DNA of 64,000 bases, taken from Aphrocallistes beatrix. Lineage: Eukaryota; Porifera; Hexactinellida; Sceptrulophora; Aphrocallistidae. Position 1 is the first letter of the stretch, and every line of letters begins with the position of its first letter. The position numbers and the translations under genes are program-made. Below, in pieces: positions 59,753 through 64,000 of this stretch. The stretch covers positions 346,001 to 410,000 of the forward strand of contig OY725506.1 of NCBI GenBank assembly GCA_963281255.1, in the 5' to 3' direction. Under the pieces are notes generated by a model. That model ran no database searches and was not told the origin of the DNA. It saw only the letters and a list, made by a program, of their open reading frames with translations.

Positions 59753-62700
59753 TCATTTGAAGAGGCTAGAGGTTACATGAAGTCTCATCCCAACAACTTG
59801 ATTTTTTACGCAGGAAGACATTTCAGATTTGTCAATGTCGTTAACATTATTGGTAAAGAAGCTTGCTGCTATGTCGGATATGGTTATATCAGGGTTAGTT
59901 GCCTTCATGCATGCAGCCACTCCAGCCACAAGTGAAGAAGCAGTAGATGTTCCACTCTTAAATACGTAACCTATTTTATACGTAAATAGATTAGAACCGA
60001 TCAGCCATTCTATTTAAATACTACATCTTAAAGTCGTATGCATCAGGTGTATACATGATAGCTATGGTAAAAGCCGCATCGCTGAATTTCGCGGGACACT
60101 GCGGGACGCAATATAAATTTTTTTTAAAAAAAAAGTGGAACATAATGGGGAAATTTCATGTCAAAGCGGGACACTCGCAAAAAGTTTCTCAATAGAAGAG
60201 TGAAAAAAGCGGGGACATCTCGACAAAAACGGGACAGTTAGCATGTATGCAGGTGTGAAGTGATTGAACTAAAAGTGGTTGAAGTCAGTCCAACTGTCAA
60301 AACGGTCCTTTTGGAGGATATAATGGGGGTATCATAGTCCAACTGTACCGGTAGTCACTGTCCTACACATACAATGCTAATAATGAAGAATCATTGTTTG
60401 TTTCACTTACCATCATTATCTGTGTTACTAGCGCTTAAAATGTTCACCCCAGGTGCTATTGTTTCAACACAGTTTCCATAGCCAGAGTTCGGCCATATCT
60501 TCTTTTTACAGCTACACTGCTCATACTCATGTGCACCTACGCACAGACCTCCTTGGCATAATGTGTTCTCGGGACAATCGACAGGAGAGTCTCCACTGGG
60601 AGCCACTGTGATAATTCCCACAGCATTTAATGCAGTGGCAGCTTTGTACGCCAACTTGCTTTCACCTAAGATTGTGATGCTTGCAATCGATCCCACAAAA
60701 TCTGGCCTATTATTTCAATATATTAAATCATGTGCAGTGGTTTATATAAATGTGACAATACTAGTAATATTATTAATAACAAGCGCGATTCGCTTGCTTG
60801 CGCTGCGCGGCTTACGGGACTGTGTGTCCCCAGAATCGGCCTGCGGGCGCCTGGTGATATCAAGAAAATGGTTGATTTTTTCTAATTCTCTCCTAAAAAA
60901 TGTCATTTATCGACGCGGTTATACTCATGAATTCAATTGAGAAGAAAGATTATGTTTATGATAAAGGAATTTACTAAATATTAGGCGAAATTAACCTGAA
61001 ATACTCAATTTGAAACCACATAGAAAGTTCATATTACCAAAGATTATTATATTTGAATGGATTAACCAATTTCAGTCCTACATGCCAATTTACATATCTC
61101 TACGACTTACCAATTCTTCAATCGATTCGGACAAACACATCCAAACGAACAAATAAACAAACAAACAAACAAATCCTAGCGTTTTAATATATACTTGTAA
61201 GATTAATTAAAAGTGTGATATTATGTGACTACATATACTACGCCATATGTGCATTTCATCTCTTAAGGGGGTTAAAATGTGATCTAGTGAAGAGTTAAGC
61301 TATAATTACAAGTATGTACCTCAGTGAATTCGTGTTATGCATTTTGAAGACTGCTTCCATTCCGCTGAGGACTGTTACCCAACTGCCGTAAAAGGGTGCA
61401 GGCCCCTTGACTCGCACAGAGTACAGATTTGCCTCATACGCAAATCCACTGTCTACACCTCCTGCTATTCCAGCATAGTGCGTGCCTGTGCCGATAGGGT
61501 CTCTTCCCTGCTCATTTGTACGGTAATGAGCGTCAATAGCATCAAAGCCTAGTTTTGCTCTTGTTCCACTCTTCCCATTTTTAAACCTACAAATTGTAAT
61601 CATTTATTGCGTATTTTTAGTGCAGTTCCTATTATAGTACTGCTTTAATGGTATCGACGGAGTGCAACGTATGTCTGTCCGTCCAGACGTTTTTGAGAAA
61701 GATACGGGACCGATTTTACCAAACTTGGAACTGACAGTCCTTATATGGGAGTTTTTCACCTGATGTAACTATTATTCATATTTTCACACATTTCCTAAAA
61801 ACGTGACAGAATGTGTTGACCATTGAGATTGAAGAATTTTAATTTTACAGCTGAAGGTGGATGTTGTTGCAGAAAAAATAAATATATTTCCATAGCTTCA
61901 ATGTTAAATTAATGGATTCTGATTGGCTAATACAATTCTACACCTTGTTGAAAAGATGTTAGATTTTTCAAAGGTTGAATTCAGGATCAAATATATCCGC
62001 CATATACGAAATATATGACCGAAATTTTTTGTGCGATTCAGTATGTAGCATCATTCTAATACAGTATCTATACATCAGTGCTACCTGAAATCTACATGAT
62101 CATAGTTGATTCCTGAGTCGAGAATATAGATATCAACGCCTGATCCAGGGCTATCTGGAATGTAAAGACTGTCATTAGCACAATTCACATCATTGATAAT
62201 GTCCAAGTGATAGCGATAAATGTTAGGACTATCCAAAAGGAGAGAATTGTCTCGCTCGAAAGACACGTAAGGGTCTACAGCTTGGTCTGGTATGATGTCA
62301 TCAACATTTGGCAGTTTTGATACCTATAGTTGAGGGATCTTAAATATTTTCAATTATTATAATATTTTATTCTTATTGATTCATGAATTGATAGAATGCT
62401 GTGTTCTACTGTATATAATATAAAATTCAGATGACAGCACTTATTTATAGGCTAGGAAGGATTTCTTTGAGATAAAATTCCCAAAATTCTCAGTAATTAT
62501 GTATTTGTTTTTAATATAAAAATTTTGTTTTCCCAGTTAAAATTTTTATTAACATTAAATATTATTCTGTAACACCTAAATATAAATCGATAATTTTAAA
62601 ATTTAAAATTAATCGGTCAGTTAATTGACAGTCTAAGATTGATCTAAGAACAGCATGAATTAAATAGTTAACGAAGTCGAATGTATAGATTCCGAATATC

Positions 62701-63035
62701 TGATTTGAAGAGGTCTATGAAAAATTTTAATTTCAATTTTATAATTCTTGAAATAATGGCACAATATTCATGAAGTAATCTTAATGTTAATCACTCACCA
62801 TCTCAGCTGTAGCCTCACTCATGTTTCCATACACGAAAGGCAGTAGTGAAGTTAAGGAGCCTACGTGCATCTCTTCACGAGTAGAAGAGGCGTGCACTTC
62901 CATACTCTGAATCAGCTCTTCGATGTCTCCAGCATCTGATCCCTCTTTCAGGAGGATGATGTACCTCTCGTTATCAGGAAATTGTCCCCCAGCTACCATA
63001 GTGGCCAAAAGGAATGCACAAACGTAGACAAGCAT
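59753..63035 (-). CDS. Gene M: divergent secreted subtilisin-like protein, His and oxyanion Asn lost but Asp and Ser kept
   Basis: Exons (minus): 62799-63035, 62085-62323, 61320-61586, 60411-60706, 59753-59970, encoding 418 aa with no stop. The start chosen is the ATG at 63035, matching the other members (MLVYVCAFLLATMVAG). Asp is kept (IYILDSGINYDH). His is Thr (PIGTGTHYAGI), the oxyanion Asn is Asp (APSGDSP) and Ser is kept (SGTSTASSL), although the following Pro-His is missing. Exons 2-5 are the most divergent in the array, while exon 1 remains close to all others. All introns are GT-AG. Without His it should not be an efficient protease. Confidence 0.8.
60780..60860 (+). repeat. GC-rich structured repeat head in intron 3 of gene M
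   Basis: Head of the dispersed family, with body sequence like that following 51975-52055 in gene L. A (CAAA)n-tailed repeat lies further on at ~61070-61200. Confidence 0.5.
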
Positions 63036-63188
63036 TTGTATTCTCAAAATGTCCTATAAATAAATTAGTCAATTCAAAACAAAATCGATTTAATTTTAAA
63101 ATATTTCTCTTAGTACCTGAAGTTTTAGTTGTTCGATGTTTCTTCTTTTGAATTTCTCGATTAAAGTAGATTATTCATTCTATTGCTT

Positions 63189-63383
63189 GTATTTATACTA
63201 GAAGCATCCACCAGCAGATGCGAAAGTGTGATTGGATAATATTGATGGGGAATCGTTAGAGCATTTACTAACATTGCCTTTATACATAATTACTTTCAAG
63301 TGCATTCTCTTATTCTCACATGTTGTATATAGAGAATTCAAATTCCACCACATGTATTTTGAGAGCCCAATCAATGCTGATCA
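63189..63383 (-). promoter_or_regulatory. Promoter of gene M: TATA box and degenerate upstream module
   Basis: TATAAATAC lies at 63189-63197 (minus), ~154 bp before the ATG. At ~63358-63383 is a diverged version of the module (TTGAGAGCCC...TGATCA). Confidence 0.5.
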
Positions 63384-64000
63384 TGAGTTTGAATGGAATT
63401 TCTTTGTGTTGAATGTATCATTGTATCTCAGAATATTTTTATCAAACTAACTTAAAGCAAACTTTCGTAATAATCCAATTCCGTTCTCATAATATCTTCA
63501 GAGGTGTTATATTATGAGGATATTTTGTTTCCTTCATTGTCAATAGTGAATTGGATACACTTGTTAACTAATCTACACAATAAAACGTTGAGAATTGTTT
63601 TATTCTCAACTCTGGTTGTAATTATGCAGCTGCACTATCGGTCTGTCGACCGACATTTTTAGTGTGCTCCTTATACAATAATAATGGTATAGGTCACAGC
63701 ACTAAATGGCTGTGGGGGGTCCATCCATCCGTAATCCTCTCTGAGCAATTTACAAGAGTTTGATAGTTAACCAATCTACGACAAAATCAAAATTTGGTGG
63801 TGGCTATCTTAACCACCTCTTACTTTTTTTGGTGGTTAATGGCCACCAAATTCTAAATACGCGATATATATAGATCTATACCAGGGTATTATACAGCCTT
63901 CCAGAGATACGCTCCTAATCTAAAATTTCTAAATTTTCATACGCCTAAATCGCTAAATAACATTATAATATTGGGTAAATTGGGTATTTTTGTGGATTTT
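63384..64000. other. Right edge: flank of M and start of G-type sequence
   Basis: A GGTCTGTCGACCGACA palindrome lies at ~63638-63655. Bases ~63880-63990 resemble the middle of gene G's intron 1, so another plus-strand G-type unit may begin near or beyond the window's end. No exon is seen. Confidence 0.4.

Noticed and set aside
59699-59935. 78-codon plus-strand open frame
   Set aside because: Antisense to exon 5 of gene M, whose reading frame and splice acceptor match the family.
63036-63047. Upstream in-frame extension of gene M's start (MRIQ-)
   Set aside because: It depends on a non-ATG codon. The ATG at 63035 aligns with the start of every paralogue.

Overview
AT-rich eukaryotic (almost certainly animal) DNA carrying a clustered family of secreted subtilisin-like serine proteases (peptidase S8, proteinase K type, with an I9 propeptide). 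Evidence for a eukaryote: every gene is cut by four introns at the same places and phases, has a TATA box 140-170 bp before the ATG, and sits among MITE-type transposons and dispersed repeats. A single-exon vWA protein with a pesticin/T4-lysozyme-like N-terminus and a FLYWCH-like fragment would suit a marine invertebrate. A demosponge is my best guess, but it is not proven.

Layout. Five minus-strand units occupy 1.4-22.4 kb: A 1400-4813, B 6362-8709, C 10387-12937, D 14688-17712, E 19666-22428. A, C, D and E keep the whole catalytic apparatus (Asp, His, oxyanion Asn, Ser). B is broken by a 20-bp deletion. An orphan first exon (F, 23.8-24.0 kb, minus) lies head-to-head with G (25242-27857, plus). 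An intronless vWA/lysozyme-like gene (H, 28751-30550) lies between G and a duplicate of G's last exon (31.0 kb). Next come I (32285-34570, minus), J (38138-42990, minus), K (45565-49019, minus), L (51646-57457, plus) and M (59753-63035, minus). G, I, J, K, L and M all have complete five-exon reading frames of 418-421 aa, yet each has lost catalytic residues, in a different way each time. Relics of further copies lie at 18.7, 31.0, 37.1, 44.4, 50.7 and 58.2 kb. Unit-type flanking sequence reaches both window ends, so the array continues outside.

Gene architecture. Exon 1 is the signal peptide plus most of the I9 propeptide. Exon 2 is the propeptide end plus the catalytic Asp, exon 3 the His, exon 4 the oxyanion Asn, and exon 5 the Ser and C-terminus. 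Boundary phases are 0, 2, 2 and 1 in every gene. Exon 1 is almost invariant at the nucleotide level in all copies, whatever the strand or catalytic state, while exons 2-5 diverge strongly.

How it may work (inference). The cluster could make a few active secreted proteases together with a larger set of secreted pseudoproteases that share one leader/propeptide and one promoter module. This would parallel the protease/protease-homologue mixtures known from invertebrate immunity. Nothing in the sequence shows the substrate or the process.
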